Shown: positions 1 to 8,100 of the stretch, one piece after another
Layout of the letters: each line of letters begins with the position of its first letter
How positions within the stretch are numbered: the stretch's first letter is position 1
From: Ilumatobacteraceae bacterium
GTDB lineage: Bacteria > Actinomycetota > Acidimicrobiia > Acidimicrobiales > Ilumatobacteraceae
DNA length: 39,356 bases
NCBI GenBank assembly: GCA_018401375.1
Contig: JAGYKR010000017.1
Coordinates: 1 to 39,356 of the forward strand
Direction: 5' to 3'
Translations under genes and position numbers: made by a program
The notes under the pieces: model-generated
What the model saw: the letters and a program-made list of their open reading frames with translations, nothing else
Database searches by the model: none
Told to the model about the DNA's origin: nothing

Positions 1-1
1 T

Positions 2-766
2 GATCTCTCCCCGCACCCGACCAACACTCGGGCCGTCGCTCAGGCCGCTGCCGAGAAGTACGCCTCATTTGACATGTGGTTCGGCCTTGAGCAGGAGTAC
101 ACGATGCTCCGCGAGGACGGCACCCCTCTCGGCTTCCCGGTGGGTGGATACCCGAAGGCTCAGGGCCCGTACTACTGCGGTGTTGGCACCGGCAAGGTCG
201 TGGGTCGCGCCATCGTTGAAGAGCACACTCAGGCCTGCATCGATGCAGGACTGTCCATCTCGGGCACAAACGCCGAAGTGATGCCCGGGCAGTGGGAGTT
301 CCAAGTGGGCCCGCTCGGAGTGCTCCAAGTGGGCGACGAACTCAACATCGCCCGCTGGCTGTTGCACCGCATCGCTGAGGACTATGACGTGATCATCAGC
401 CTTGACGCGAAGCCAGTCAAGGGCGATTGGAACGGCGCTGGCTGCCACACCAACTTCTCCACCAACTCGATGCGCGAGAGCTACGACGCAATCATCAACG
501 CTTGCGAAGCGATCGGCTCCAAGTTTGAGATGTTGGTCAAGAACTACGGCCATGACATTGAGAGCCGCCTGACCGGCGCCCATGAGACGGCTCCGTGGAG
601 CAAGTTCTCCTATGGCGTCTCTGACCGTGGGGCCTCCATCCGGATCCCGTGGCAGTGTGAAAAAGACCAAAAGGGTTACGCCGAGGATCGGCGTCCTAAC
701 GCCAACTGTGACCCGTACGTTGTGGCCGGATTGATCACCGATACTGTCTGCGGAGCGGCCTCCTGA
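2..766 (+). CDS. Glutamine synthetase type II (GSII), 5' truncated by the window edge
   Basis: This is the C-terminal 254 residues of an ATP-dependent glutamine synthetase that condenses ammonia with glutamate in the cytoplasm. The open frame runs to the left edge, so the true start lies outside the window. The segment WFGLEQEYTML, the GAGCHTNFST stretch and the SRLTGAHETA and RIPWQ segments are typical of the eukaryote-like GSII family (GlnII of Streptomyces and rhizobia) and not of the bacterial dodecameric GSI. The C-terminus (NANCDPYVVAGLITDTV) looks complete. It is followed by a strong terminator, so it is the last gene of its transcript. A separate GSI gene lies just downstream, which gives two unrelated glutamine synthetases side by side. 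Confidence 0.93.
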   Translation, partial: DLSPHPTNTRAVAQAAAEKYASFDMWFGLEQEYTMLREDGTPLGFPVGGYPKAQGPYYCGVGTGKVVGRAIVEEHTQACIDAGLSISGTNAEVMPGQWEFQVGPLGVLQVGDELNIARWLLHRIAEDYDVIISLDAKPVKGDWNGAGCHTNFSTNSMRESYDAIINACEAIGSKFEMLVKNYGHDIESRLTGAHETAPWSKFSYGVSDRGASIRIPWQCEKDQKGYAEDRRPNANCDPYVVAGLITDTVCGAAS

Positions 767-781
767 TCAGATTCTGAAAAC

Positions 782-797
782 TGTGACGGCTCTCACA
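782..797. promoter_or_regulatory. Candidate CRP/GlxR-type operator
   Basis: TGTGA, six bases, TCACA: an exact match to the consensus half-sites of CRP-family regulators, extended one base each side into a perfect palindrome (CTGTGA/TCACAG). It lies between the GSII stop and the terminator, about 87 bp before the next synthetase start. GlxR and Crp of actinobacteria use this motif. Whether it acts on the downstream gene is inference; it could instead fold as a small RNA hairpin at the transcript end. Confidence 0.45.
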
Positions 798-805
798 GCC
801 GTTTC

Positions 806-840
806 GAGGGGACCCCTGCGGGGGTCCCCTCAGTTTTCTT
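806..840 (+). terminator. Rho-independent terminator after GSII
   Basis: A perfect 11-bp GC-rich stem (806-816 with 821-831) closes a TGCG loop and is followed within two bases by TTTTCTT. It ends the GSII transcript and separates it from the GlnA2-like gene. Confidence 0.9.
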
Positions 841-883
841 CCCGATACAGTTCGATAGGGCATCGGCCCGCAAGAATGGAGAC

Positions 884-2230
884 ATGAGCGAGATGCTCGA
901 TCAACACCGTGATTACGTTCTGCGGACTGTGGAGGAACGAGGGGTGCGTTTGGTGCGCCTCTGGTTCACTGATGTGCTCGGGAACTTGAAGAGTTTTGCG
1001 ATCAGTCCCGCCGAACTCGAGAACGCCCTTCAAGATGGCATGACCTTTGACGGGTCATCTATCGACGGGTTCTCCCGGGTGCAGGAGTCCGACGTGCTGG
1101 CGATCCCCGATCCCAACACCTTCGAAATCCTTCCTTGGGGCGGCAAAGACGCCGCTGAGGCGCGGGTTTTCTGCGATATCCATCGCCTCGACGGCAGCCC
1201 TTTTGAGGGTGACCCGCGACAGGTGCTGCGTCGCCATATGAAAGCCGCCCACGATCAAGGCTTCACCTTTTATGTGGCCCCCGATATCGAGTTCTTCTAT
1301 TTTGAAACCCCCGAGACCGGCAAGGTTCCGGTCCCCCTTGATAACGGTGGGTATTTTGATCTGACCACGAATGACGCCACCGGTGACCTGCGCAAGCAGA
1401 CCATCCGCAAACTCGAGCAGATGGGGATCCCCGTGGAGTACAGCTTCCATGAGGATTCACCGAGCCAACAAGAGATCGATCTGCGCCACACCGACGCGCT
1501 CACGATGGCTGACTCGGTGATGACCTTTCGTCTGATCGTCAAAGAGGTGGCTGCCAGTCAAGGTGTGTATGCCACGTTTATGCCCAAGCCCCTTGAAGGG
1601 GTCCAAGGCTCGGGGATGCACGTGCACCTGTCGATGTTCCAAGGTGACACGAATGCCTTCTACTCCGAAGATGACCCCTACAACCTGTCCCCGATCGCCA
1701 AGTCCTTCATGGCCGGCCTGTTGCGTCACGCGGCCGAGATCACAGCGATCACTAACCAAACCGTCAACTCCTATAAGCGACTGGTGCCCGGTTTTGAGGC
1801 TCCGGTCCACATCAGTTGGGCCCGCAATAACCGCAGCGGTCTGATCCGGGTCCCGGTCCCCAAGCGGGCCAATCCACTCGCCACCCGCATTGAATATCGC
1901 TCCCCTGATCCGGCCTGTAACCCGTATCTGGCCTTTTCTTTGATGCTGGCCGCCGGGATGCGCGGCATTGAGCAGGGCTACGAACTGCCCGATGAAGCCG
2001 ACGCAAACCTGTTTGAGATCGGCGACGATGTGCTCGCCAAACTCGGCATCGAACAACTCCCTCAATCCCTGTCAGATGCGCTGCGGGTGATGGAGCGTTC
2101 CGAGTTAGCCCGTGAAGCCCTCGGTGAGCACATCTTTGAATGGTTCCTGCGCAACAAACGTGACGAATGGCGGGGCTACAAGACTCATGTCAGCAACTTT
2201 GAACTGGATCGGTACCTGAGGTCTTTGTGA
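884..2230 (+). CDS. Glutamine synthetase type I, GlnA2-like
   Basis: A 448-residue GSI-family ATP-dependent ligase. The N-terminal beta-grasp domain carries FDGSSI at residues 55-60. The catalytic domain shows the metal and substrate motifs DIEFF (134-138), GSGMHVH (242-248), NSYKRL (295-300) and RIEYRSPDPACNPYLAF (335-351). It resembles mycobacterial and streptomycete GlnA2 along its whole length. The C-terminal adenylylation Tyr of GSI-beta enzymes is absent (NLFEI near 375-379), so control by GlnE is unlikely. Some Streptomyces paralogues of this type are gamma-glutamylpolyamine synthetases, so the substrate may not be ammonia. A second ATG at 893 gives a better N-terminal match and better spacing from GGAG (878-881), and may be the real start. 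glnR follows with a 1-nt overlap. Confidence 0.93.
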   Translation: MSEMLDQHRDYVLRTVEERGVRLVRLWFTDVLGNLKSFAISPAELENALQDGMTFDGSSIDGFSRVQESDVLAIPDPNTFEILPWGGKDAAEARVFCDIHRLDGSPFEGDPRQVLRRHMKAAHDQGFTFYVAPDIEFFYFETPETGKVPVPLDNGGYFDLTTNDATGDLRKQTIRKLEQMGIPVEYSFHEDSPSQQEIDLRHTDALTMADSVMTFRLIVKEVAASQGVYATFMPKPLEGVQGSGMHVHLSMFQGDTNAFYSEDDPYNLSPIAKSFMAGLLRHAAEITAITNQTVNSYKRLVPGFEAPVHISWARNNRSGLIRVPVPKRANPLATRIEYRSPDPACNPYLAFSLMLAAGMRGIEQGYELPDEADANLFEIGDDVLAKLGIEQLPQSLSDALRVMERSELAREALGEHIFEWFLRNKRDEWRGYKTHVSNFELDRYLRSL

Positions 2231-2937
2231 TGGCAAGGGCGGCGGAGGTTCCGGGCTTGGGGATGCTGGCGGTGTTCTCTGACCCGCTGTCTCCCGAACT
2301 AGCGCGCACCTTAGACCTCGGTGGATACCGTTGGAAGGCGTTGGCCTCTGCGGATGAAGCCTCCGATGCCGAGCCGGGAACTGGCTGGTCGGGAGCGGTG
2401 GTGGACTGCTCGGTGGACAGCGAATCCGGATGGGCTTTCGCTCGAGCCTTACGCAAGCGCGATTCGGTGGGGCTACCGCTTCTGGTGTTGGTCACTGGCG
2501 CCCAACTGTCCGATCTGGCTCTGCGTGATGAGCTATTCGACGACTTTTGTTTAAGCCCGTTTCATCCCACCGAACTGGAATCTCGGGTGCGCCACCTGCT
2601 GTGGCGAATCGACGGAGGGACCCGTCCCGAAATGGTGGAGTACGGCGAACTCGGCCTAAACCTAGAGACCTATCAGGCCTACATCTCCGGGCGCCCGCTG
2701 GATCTGACCTACATGGAATATGAACTGCTCAAATTCCTCGCCCAGAACCCCGGCAAGGTGTTCACCCGCGAGATCTTGTTGTCTCGGGTCTGGGGATACG
2801 AGTACTACGGAGGCGCCCGCACAGTGGACGTCCACATCCGCCGTCTTCGGGCCAAACTCGGCGAGGAACACGCCGGCCTGATCCAGACGGTGCGCTCGGT
2901 GGGATATCGGTTTGGACAGTCCCGCTGGGGCCACTGA
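2230..2937 (+). CDS. glnR: GlnR-like OmpR-family response regulator
   Basis: An orphan-type response regulator that probably controls nitrogen assimilation genes. The first 120 or so residues form a receiver-like domain and the last 100 a winged helix (RPLDLTYMEYELLKFL, VWGYEYYGGARTVDVH, RLRAKLG, VRSVGYRF). The receiver is atypical. One Asp sits at the phospho-acceptor position (VVDCSVD), but the acidic pocket is thin and the conserved Lys of the KPF motif is replaced (SPFHP). This is the pattern known for GlnR, which works without phosphorylation. ATG at 2230 overlaps the synthetase stop (TGATG), suggesting translational coupling; GTG at 2227 is an alternative. Location beside glutamine synthetase supports the name over MtrA. 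Confidence 0.85.
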   Translation: MARAAEVPGLGMLAVFSDPLSPELARTLDLGGYRWKALASADEASDAEPGTGWSGAVVDCSVDSESGWAFARALRKRDSVGLPLLVLVTGAQLSDLALRDELFDDFCLSPFHPTELESRVRHLLWRIDGGTRPEMVEYGELGLNLETYQAYISGRPLDLTYMEYELLKFLAQNPGKVFTREILLSRVWGYEYYGGARTVDVHIRRLRAKLGEEHAGLIQTVRSVGYRFGQSRWGH

Positions 2938-4285
2938 GCATCCCACTACCGCGAAGAACCGCGACCCGATAGACCGCAGAATCTGGTCCCTTGCGCTACC
3001 CGCCCTCGGATCGCTGGCCATTGAACCGCTCTACGCCACCGCCGACACGATCATCGTCGGTCGTCTGGGAACCACCGAGCTCGCGGGCCTTGCCGTCGCC
3101 GCCCAAATCCTGATCCTGCTCGCCGCACTGGCCAACTTTCTCGCCTACGCAACCACCCAGCGCGTCGCCCATCACCGGGGAGCCGGACAACGTGAGGCCG
3201 CAGCCAGTACCGCGAGCCAAGCAATGTGGCTCTCCGTGCTCATCGGCCTCATCATGGCCGCCGGGATTGCGCTCTACGGTGGGGCCGCTGCCCGGGCCCT
3301 CGGAGCCGAAGGTCCGGTGCTAGACGTCGCACACCAATATCTCGGGATTCGGGCCATCGGGCTTCCAGCGGTGCTGCTCGCTCTCGCAGCCCACGGGATT
3401 TTACGCGGGGTCCAAGATCTCGTCACCCCACTGCGCATCGTTGCAGCCGCCGCAGCCGCAAACGTAGTCATCGAACTGGTGATGGTATTCGGTTTCGGGT
3501 GGGGGGTCGCGGGCGCCGCCTGGAGCACGGTGTTGGTCCAATGGCTGGCCGCACTTGTCTATGTACAGGTAGTCCGACCACATCTACGCCATGGCCGTCG
3601 TGGCGTAGAACTCAGGGAAATCGCCTCACTGCTCGGAGCCGGCGGGTGGCTCATCATTCGGGTCAGTGCCCTCTTGGCGGCGTTGACGGTGGCTACTTCG
3701 GCTGCAGCCCGCCTAGGAGAGGCCCCCTTAGCCGCCCATCAGATTCTCAGCACTGCGTTCATGGTGGCAGCGCTCAGTTTGGACGCTCTCGCTATCCCTG
3801 CTCAGACCTTGATCGCTGAAGCTACCGGAGCCGGCGATGCGGCTGCAGCCCGTCACATCGGGCGCCGGATCCTGCGCGCTGCAGGCGCCGCCGGGTTAGT
3901 GATGGGCCTCATCATTGCGGTCCTCGCCCCCGTGGCCCCGATGGTCTTCACCGCCGATGCAGAGGTCCGTTCAGAGGCGACGGCAGCGATGTTCGTACTC
4001 GCCGTTCTCCTGATCCCTGGGTCTTATGCCTTCGCATTGGACGGGATTTTGATCGGAGCCGGCCGATATCGAGCGCTCGGAGTCGCGATGCTCGGATCGC
4101 TGATCGTGTTCCTCGCAACACTTGTGATCGCAGATCTCGCGACAGCAGGTACTGGTCTCACCTTCGGCGGCCTCGCTGGTGTGTGGGTGGCGCTCGGACT
4201 GTGGATGCTGGCGCGAACCGGGTTCACCTGGTGGATCTGGAACCGGTCTGGTCCCAGGCCTGTTCAGGTACGAGCGAGCCCTTGA
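2912..4285 (+). CDS. MATE-family multidrug exporter, DinF-like
   Basis: A 457-residue polytopic membrane protein with about 12 hydrophobic segments, internal two-fold repetition, and the MATE signature near the start (RRIWSLALPALGSLAIEPLY, DTIIVGRLGTTELAGLAVA). It resembles DinF of Gram-positive bacteria and should be a Na+ or H+ coupled exporter; the substrate is not visible. TTG at 2912 is the only upstream start in frame and lies inside the end of glnR (26-bp overlap), so it is probably co-transcribed with it. The 3' end overlaps the convergent amidohydrolase by 22 bp. It lies just left of the indel-rich block and has an intact frame. Confidence 0.85.
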   Translation: MDSPAGATEHPTTAKNRDPIDRRIWSLALPALGSLAIEPLYATADTIIVGRLGTTELAGLAVAAQILILLAALANFLAYATTQRVAHHRGAGQREAAASTASQAMWLSVLIGLIMAAGIALYGGAAARALGAEGPVLDVAHQYLGIRAIGLPAVLLALAAHGILRGVQDLVTPLRIVAAAAAANVVIELVMVFGFGWGVAGAAWSTVLVQWLAALVYVQVVRPHLRHGRRGVELREIASLLGAGGWLIIRVSALLAALTVATSAAARLGEAPLAAHQILSTAFMVAALSLDALAIPAQTLIAEATGAGDAAAARHIGRRILRAAGAAGLVMGLIIAVLAPVAPMVFTADAEVRSEATAAMFVLAVLLIPGSYAFALDGILIGAGRYRALGVAMLGSLIVFLATLVIADLATAGTGLTFGGLAGVWVALGLWMLARTGFTWWIWNRSGPRPVQVRASP

Positions 4286-5625
4286 ATCTGAGCGGCCAGT
4301 CGGGCATGGGCCGTCAACATTTCCTCAGCCGGTCTGACACCAGATGTCCGTCGCACGACCACTTCACCGTTAGCTACCGTGTGATGGGCGCCGGTGGGGC
4401 CACAGCGCAGCCATGCCTCTACCGGATCGGCGAGCGCCCCGACATGGCGCGGCCCGGTGAGAGACCAGATCCTGGGTCAGCCACCGCCCCGACGGAGATC
4501 TCCCGATTTCGCCTTCCCTACCAGAGGCGCCAGCCCCGCCGCAGGTTGCAATCTCTAGTGCTGTGCGTGCGGTTGCAGCATCAGCTGTGCAGTTGGCAAG
4601 CAGCATCGCTTGCGACGGGCTTCCAGCCACAGTGAACCAGTCCGCAGACGGATCAGGTACGAGACCCACCTTGACCCCAGCAGCTTTCGTCCAACCACCG
4701 GAGCGATCCCGGAGGCGAGAATCAAATTGCTTGACGGGCAATGGGCAGCCCCACTCCCGCTGCGCCAAGCCGCCGAATCTCCTCGGGGTTGGGCATCACG
4801 CAATGTGCCACCCAGGTCGATCGGTGCACCATCGGTGCGCTCCAGATACTCCATCGGCCGGCACCCGAAGGTGGTCACACTGAACTCGTCGTCTTCAGGT
4901 TCTCCACTTGAAGGTAGGTGTGAAGCCGAACATCAGAGATCAACAGCGAGTTCAGCGGTGCGCACCATGAGGTCTTCGGTGACGCTGAACGGTGAACGGG
5001 GAGCGGCGACCCGGGTCATCGCCCCAAAGGCAGGGTCCTTGATGGCGATCCACGGCCGTCGCGCAATCCGCGAGGATCTCATCGTCATCGGCCACCACAT
5101 CATCAGGGAGACCACCGTCTTTTTCTGATAACGACATCGAGCCACGAAGTCGGATGGAACCTGATCCGAGATCACCTGCGTCAATCTCACTTGGTCAATA
5201 GATCTCCTGCCCCGTGAGGATGCAAATGAGATGATCGGTGGAGGTGGTGCACCCTGATAGTGCGAGTTCTGCCAGACCCACCCATGCGAGACATACACCG
5301 ATTCGGTGTCGATGGCCCTGCAGTGGATACAGCGAGCTGCAGCCATCCGAACGGCGGCTTATCGGTCATCGGGGATACGCCCGCGTCAGGTTCTGGAACA
5401 GATGGTGATGGGTGTTGATCAGGCCGGGGGTGACTAAACAATCGGTCGCATCGAGGGCAGGCCTCAGCATCCGGGAACAGCGGCGGCGCTCCGGCGCCCA
5501 CAGCCGAGATCCGGCCGTCACGCACCGCAATCCATCCACCGGGATCTCGCCGGTCAGCATCGACAGTGGCGGTACTGAGCGTTGATGATGAGGGTCTGGT
5601 GTCCAGATCAGATGTTGGTGTCAAT
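4264..5625 (-). pseudogene. 8-oxoguanine deaminase-like amidohydrolase, multiply frameshifted
   Basis: Reading across frames recovers nearly the whole enzyme. The N-terminal part contains GGWIAVRDGRISAVGAG and VTPGLINTHHHLFQNLTRAY (metal-binding His pair). Next come the substrate-loop motif SMSLSEKDGGLP, SPFSVTEDLMVRTAELA, VAHCVMPNPEEIRRLGAAG, then GAAHCPSSNLILASGIAPV, and a clean C-terminus ending at a TGA at 4264-4266. The family hydrolyses 8-oxoguanine to urate, or related triazines in the AtzB group. Many one- to four-base indels break the frame. One is a missing G in a G-run between GAAGVG and AAHCPSS near 4745. The start is unclear (about 5610-5625). Intact motifs joined by homopolymer indels point to sequence error as much as to a pseudogene. 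Confidence 0.8.
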
Positions 5626-5761
5626 GAGTTCGGACCCCTCGTGACGGGTCTCTGCATCTTTATGCAGAGAGTATCCGATGACACCGGGTACCTGCACCGC
5701 TCGTGAGCACGCCCACAGGAATGAGCAGCGGCCCGATGATCATTGCGGCTAGCTCCGGCAT
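5608..5761 (-). other. Possible small one-span membrane ORF, frame-broken
   Basis: Between RidA and the amidohydrolase, an ATG at 5761 opens MPELAAMIIGPLLIPVG, a hydrophobic segment. After a one-base shift the sequence continues with a polar tail rich in charged residues (LHKDAETRHEG) to a TGA at 5608-5610. That would be about 50 residues with one membrane span. I recognise no family. It may be a small transporter subunit or leader peptide, or simply non-coding. It lies in the indel-rich block, so the frame is unreliable. Confidence 0.3.
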
Positions 5762-5784
5762 GGCTGACAGGTTAGCCGTTCAGA

Positions 5785-6132
5785 TCACAGCGGCAGGTAG
5801 GCGGCAGCTTCGATTTCCACGTGCATTCCGCCAGGAAGTGCAGAGAACCTCAACGGTGGATGCGCGCCGGACGATGGGATCGAAGCCCATGATAGGCCGC
5901 ATTAAAGGTGGAAAGTGTGTCCATCATCGGGGTCAAGAAACAGGTGGTCTTGACCACGTCTGTGAGCTGGCACCCAGCTCGGCCAAGCGGAGCCTCCAAG
6001 ATTAGCCACGGTCTGGGCGGTCTCAGCCGTCACGCCGCCTGGGACCAGTGCTCCGTCCACCATGCCGCCTTGGCCGGAGACGAAGATGAAGTCGCCAGCA
6101 CGGCTGGTGTGTAAGGACAATGGTCTGCTCAT
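5785..6132 (-). pseudogene. RidA/YjgF-family enamine deaminase, frameshifted
   Basis: The first 46 residues read cleanly (AGDFIFVSGQGGMVDGALV, GGVTAETAQTVANL), which is a standard RidA N-terminus. The C-terminus reads cleanly in another frame (STVEV... HVEIEAAAYLPL, stop 5785-5787). The middle is broken by small indels. RidA proteins hydrolyse reactive enamine or imine intermediates, and members also occur in purine and pyrimidine degradation operons. The ATG at 6132 overlaps the stop of the upstream molybdoenzyme (ATGA), showing the two are one operon. The full length would be about 120 residues, normal for the family. The breaks match the error pattern of the whole block. Confidence 0.75.
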
Positions 6133-7733
6133 GGGGCCACAACGTACCGGCTCAGATTGTGGATCAGCCAGCGCGGCGCCCAGTCGCTGCGGCGCCGCGC
6201 AACCGCGACTGCACCGAACACGGCGTCCCAGTCCATTAACCGGCAGCGCATCCGGGATCTGGCGGGAGAACTTCAGGTGCACCACTGTCTCCGTGGACCC
6301 AGGGATCCCCAGCGATCGCAGAGTCGAGTCCGCATCGCCTGTTCATCACTGCGATCCCCTCTGAGGTGCACGCAACCGAGCGCCATATGGACTGCACCCA
6401 TGCAATAGGACCGCAGCACCGTCATCTCGCCGGCATCCTCTGGGTCTGCTCCGCAGTCAAGTGTCAGCCACAGTTCGCCCTCTGCATCACATGAGGCAGA
6501 AGCTCGGGCTCCCTCAGGTGAAACTACGAGATCACCGATGAGTCCATCATCTGATCTCAGGCTGATCAGCACCACCGCCAACTCCGCCCAACCAGCCAGC
6601 ACGGATCTCCGCCGAGGTGGGCGGGCCGAGCCAGCGACTTCCGTGATGACGCACGGACCCTTCGGGTAACGGCACCGCTCTGATGGCATCGGCGATGCCA
6701 TATGTTTCACCACCGTGATCGCAATCTCGATTTCATGCGGCTGGTCAGCGTTCTCCTTGGTGACCACTATCGCCATCCAGGGGCATTTCGGACTAACGCG
6801 CACCACCTGTTCACGGTGTTTGCACCCTCACCTGATGATCAGACGCAAGCTGCGCAGCACACCAGGTAATGCGGAGGATTCTTTTTCCCGCCGACGCACC
6901 ACCGTTCGCGTGGGTGGATGCAGGCTTCCCATCGGGTGCACCATGTGCAGTCAGGCTCAAGATAGGTAGCTCCGCAGTGGTCTGGAGTTGACGCAGGATC
7001 TGGCCCGGTCGCCAGCGGGTGCGATTGGCCAGGTCAAACCAAAGGGAACTACGTCGCCCGGGAGCACTTCCACCGCAGCGCGCCAGGCTGCCGATCTCCA
7101 CCAGGTCCACTGAGTCGATCTCGGTGATCCACATCCTCAGGCGGCACCGCATAGCTGCGCATCCGGCGGTGCGGTATCAGGCGCAAGCCACACTCGAGGG
7201 CAACCTCAGCCCCGAGCGCTTGAAAACTTCCAGGCCCCTTCAGGCCGGGCGTTCCTGCGCCCTCCCGGTGATGTCCACACCGACAGGTCAATCTCAGTGT
7301 CGTTGGCCATATCGCGCACGGCATCAGGGTAAGTCCACGGTGCAACGGCCTGGGTGAGACTTCAGGGCTCGATGAACTGTGACGGGTTCTGCGAGTTAGA
7401 GCCAAATCCATGGCGGCCAGTCGCATGATGATGCCCGAATTTGCGTCACATTGGCTGGCGCAATTCATTGCGAAACCTCCGCCATCGCAGCGCCATCCAG
7501 ACCCTTCGAGGGTGGTGACGTGGCGGCCCAGCACCCGGGTGACCGGGGTGACACAGGCGAGTCGGGAGAGCCCGTCCACCCACACCGTGCAGCACCCACA
7601 CATTGTCCTTGGGGACTACATGCATCTTTAACCGAACTCACCCAGCGTGCTGTGGTGGCAGGTAGCCCCGCAGCGCATCCGATGAGGTGCCCGATGCGCC
7701 AACTTCAATTGGCCGTTGAGATTGAAACTCCAC
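6129..7733 (-). pseudogene. Xanthine-dehydrogenase-like (2Fe-2S)/molybdopterin protein, multiply frameshifted
   Basis: The N-terminal part is a CoxS/XdhA-type iron-sulfur domain: CSPQGQC and GCCTVWVDG (split by a 2-nt insertion), then CVTPVTRVLGRHVTTLEG, NCASQC and IIMRLAAMDLALT, and a degraded HPGRCTG. The remainder, read across frames, resembles a molybdopterin-binding domain, with AGWAELAVV, LWLTLDCGADPEDAGEMTVL and YCMGAVHMALG. It looks like a fused, compact relative of xanthine dehydrogenase of roughly 530 residues. In context with an 8-oxoguanine deaminase it would suit purine oxidation, but the substrate is inference. The ATG/TGA overlap with ridA marks an operon. The start near 7733 is approximate. 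Confidence 0.65.
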
Positions 7734-7762
7734 TGCGGATCAGCGGGTCTCAAACAGCAGGT

Positions 7763-8066
7763 TCAGCTAAAGCTAGAACCGCAGCCGCAGGTACGTGAAG
7801 CGTTGGGATTTGAGATCGCAAAACCGGACTCATCGAGCCGTCTTTGTAATCCAGCGAGGCACCCTGAAGCATCTGGGCGGAGACGGATTACGCATTTGTC
7901 ATGAATGTTGGCGTCATCCTCGTGGCGATCTCGTGTCTGAGACATCTCATAAGAAAAACCACTACATCCACCAGGACACGGCCACGCAGAGCGAGATCCA
8001 TAGCCCCTTCGGCGGCGAGAAGTTCGGGAGACTTTCTTGGTTTGCGGTTTCGGTGAGCGTGATCAT
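7763..8066 (-). pseudogene. ErpA/IscA-like iron-sulfur insertion protein, frameshifted
   Basis: An A-type carrier that would hand Fe-S clusters to apoproteins. ATG at 8066 has a good ribosome site (GGAGG, 8076-8080) and opens MITLTETAN. Other frames give PGGCSGFSYEM, the first Cys motif, and then DESGFAISNPNASRTCGCGSSF, the CGCGSSF tail with the other two ligand cysteines. All three Cys are therefore present. The span is about 20 bases short of a normal gene and several frames must be joined. This gene type is usually indispensable in aerobes, so a truly dead copy would be surprising unless another A-type carrier exists elsewhere. Confidence 0.8.
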
Positions 8067-8100
8067 TTGTGTATTCCTCCGCATCGCAATGGTGTAAATA

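Noticed and set aside
767..883. GlnR box upstream of the GlnA2-like gene
   Set aside because: No arrangement close enough to GTNAC-N6-GAAAC was found; only the CRP-like palindrome is convincing.
1457..2065. Open frame of 202 codons opposite the GlnA2-like gene
   Set aside because: Shadow of a strongly conserved gene; no start context or family match.
4286..8100. Many 60-200 codon plus-strand open frames in this block
   Set aside because: They are low-complexity or Ser/Arg/Pro-rich and lie opposite minus-strand segments with clear enzyme motifs.
4286..8100. The block as a recently acquired or decaying mobile island
   Set aside because: No integrase, transposase, direct repeats or tRNA edge; breaks cross gene boundaries and sit at homopolymers, fitting sequence error better.
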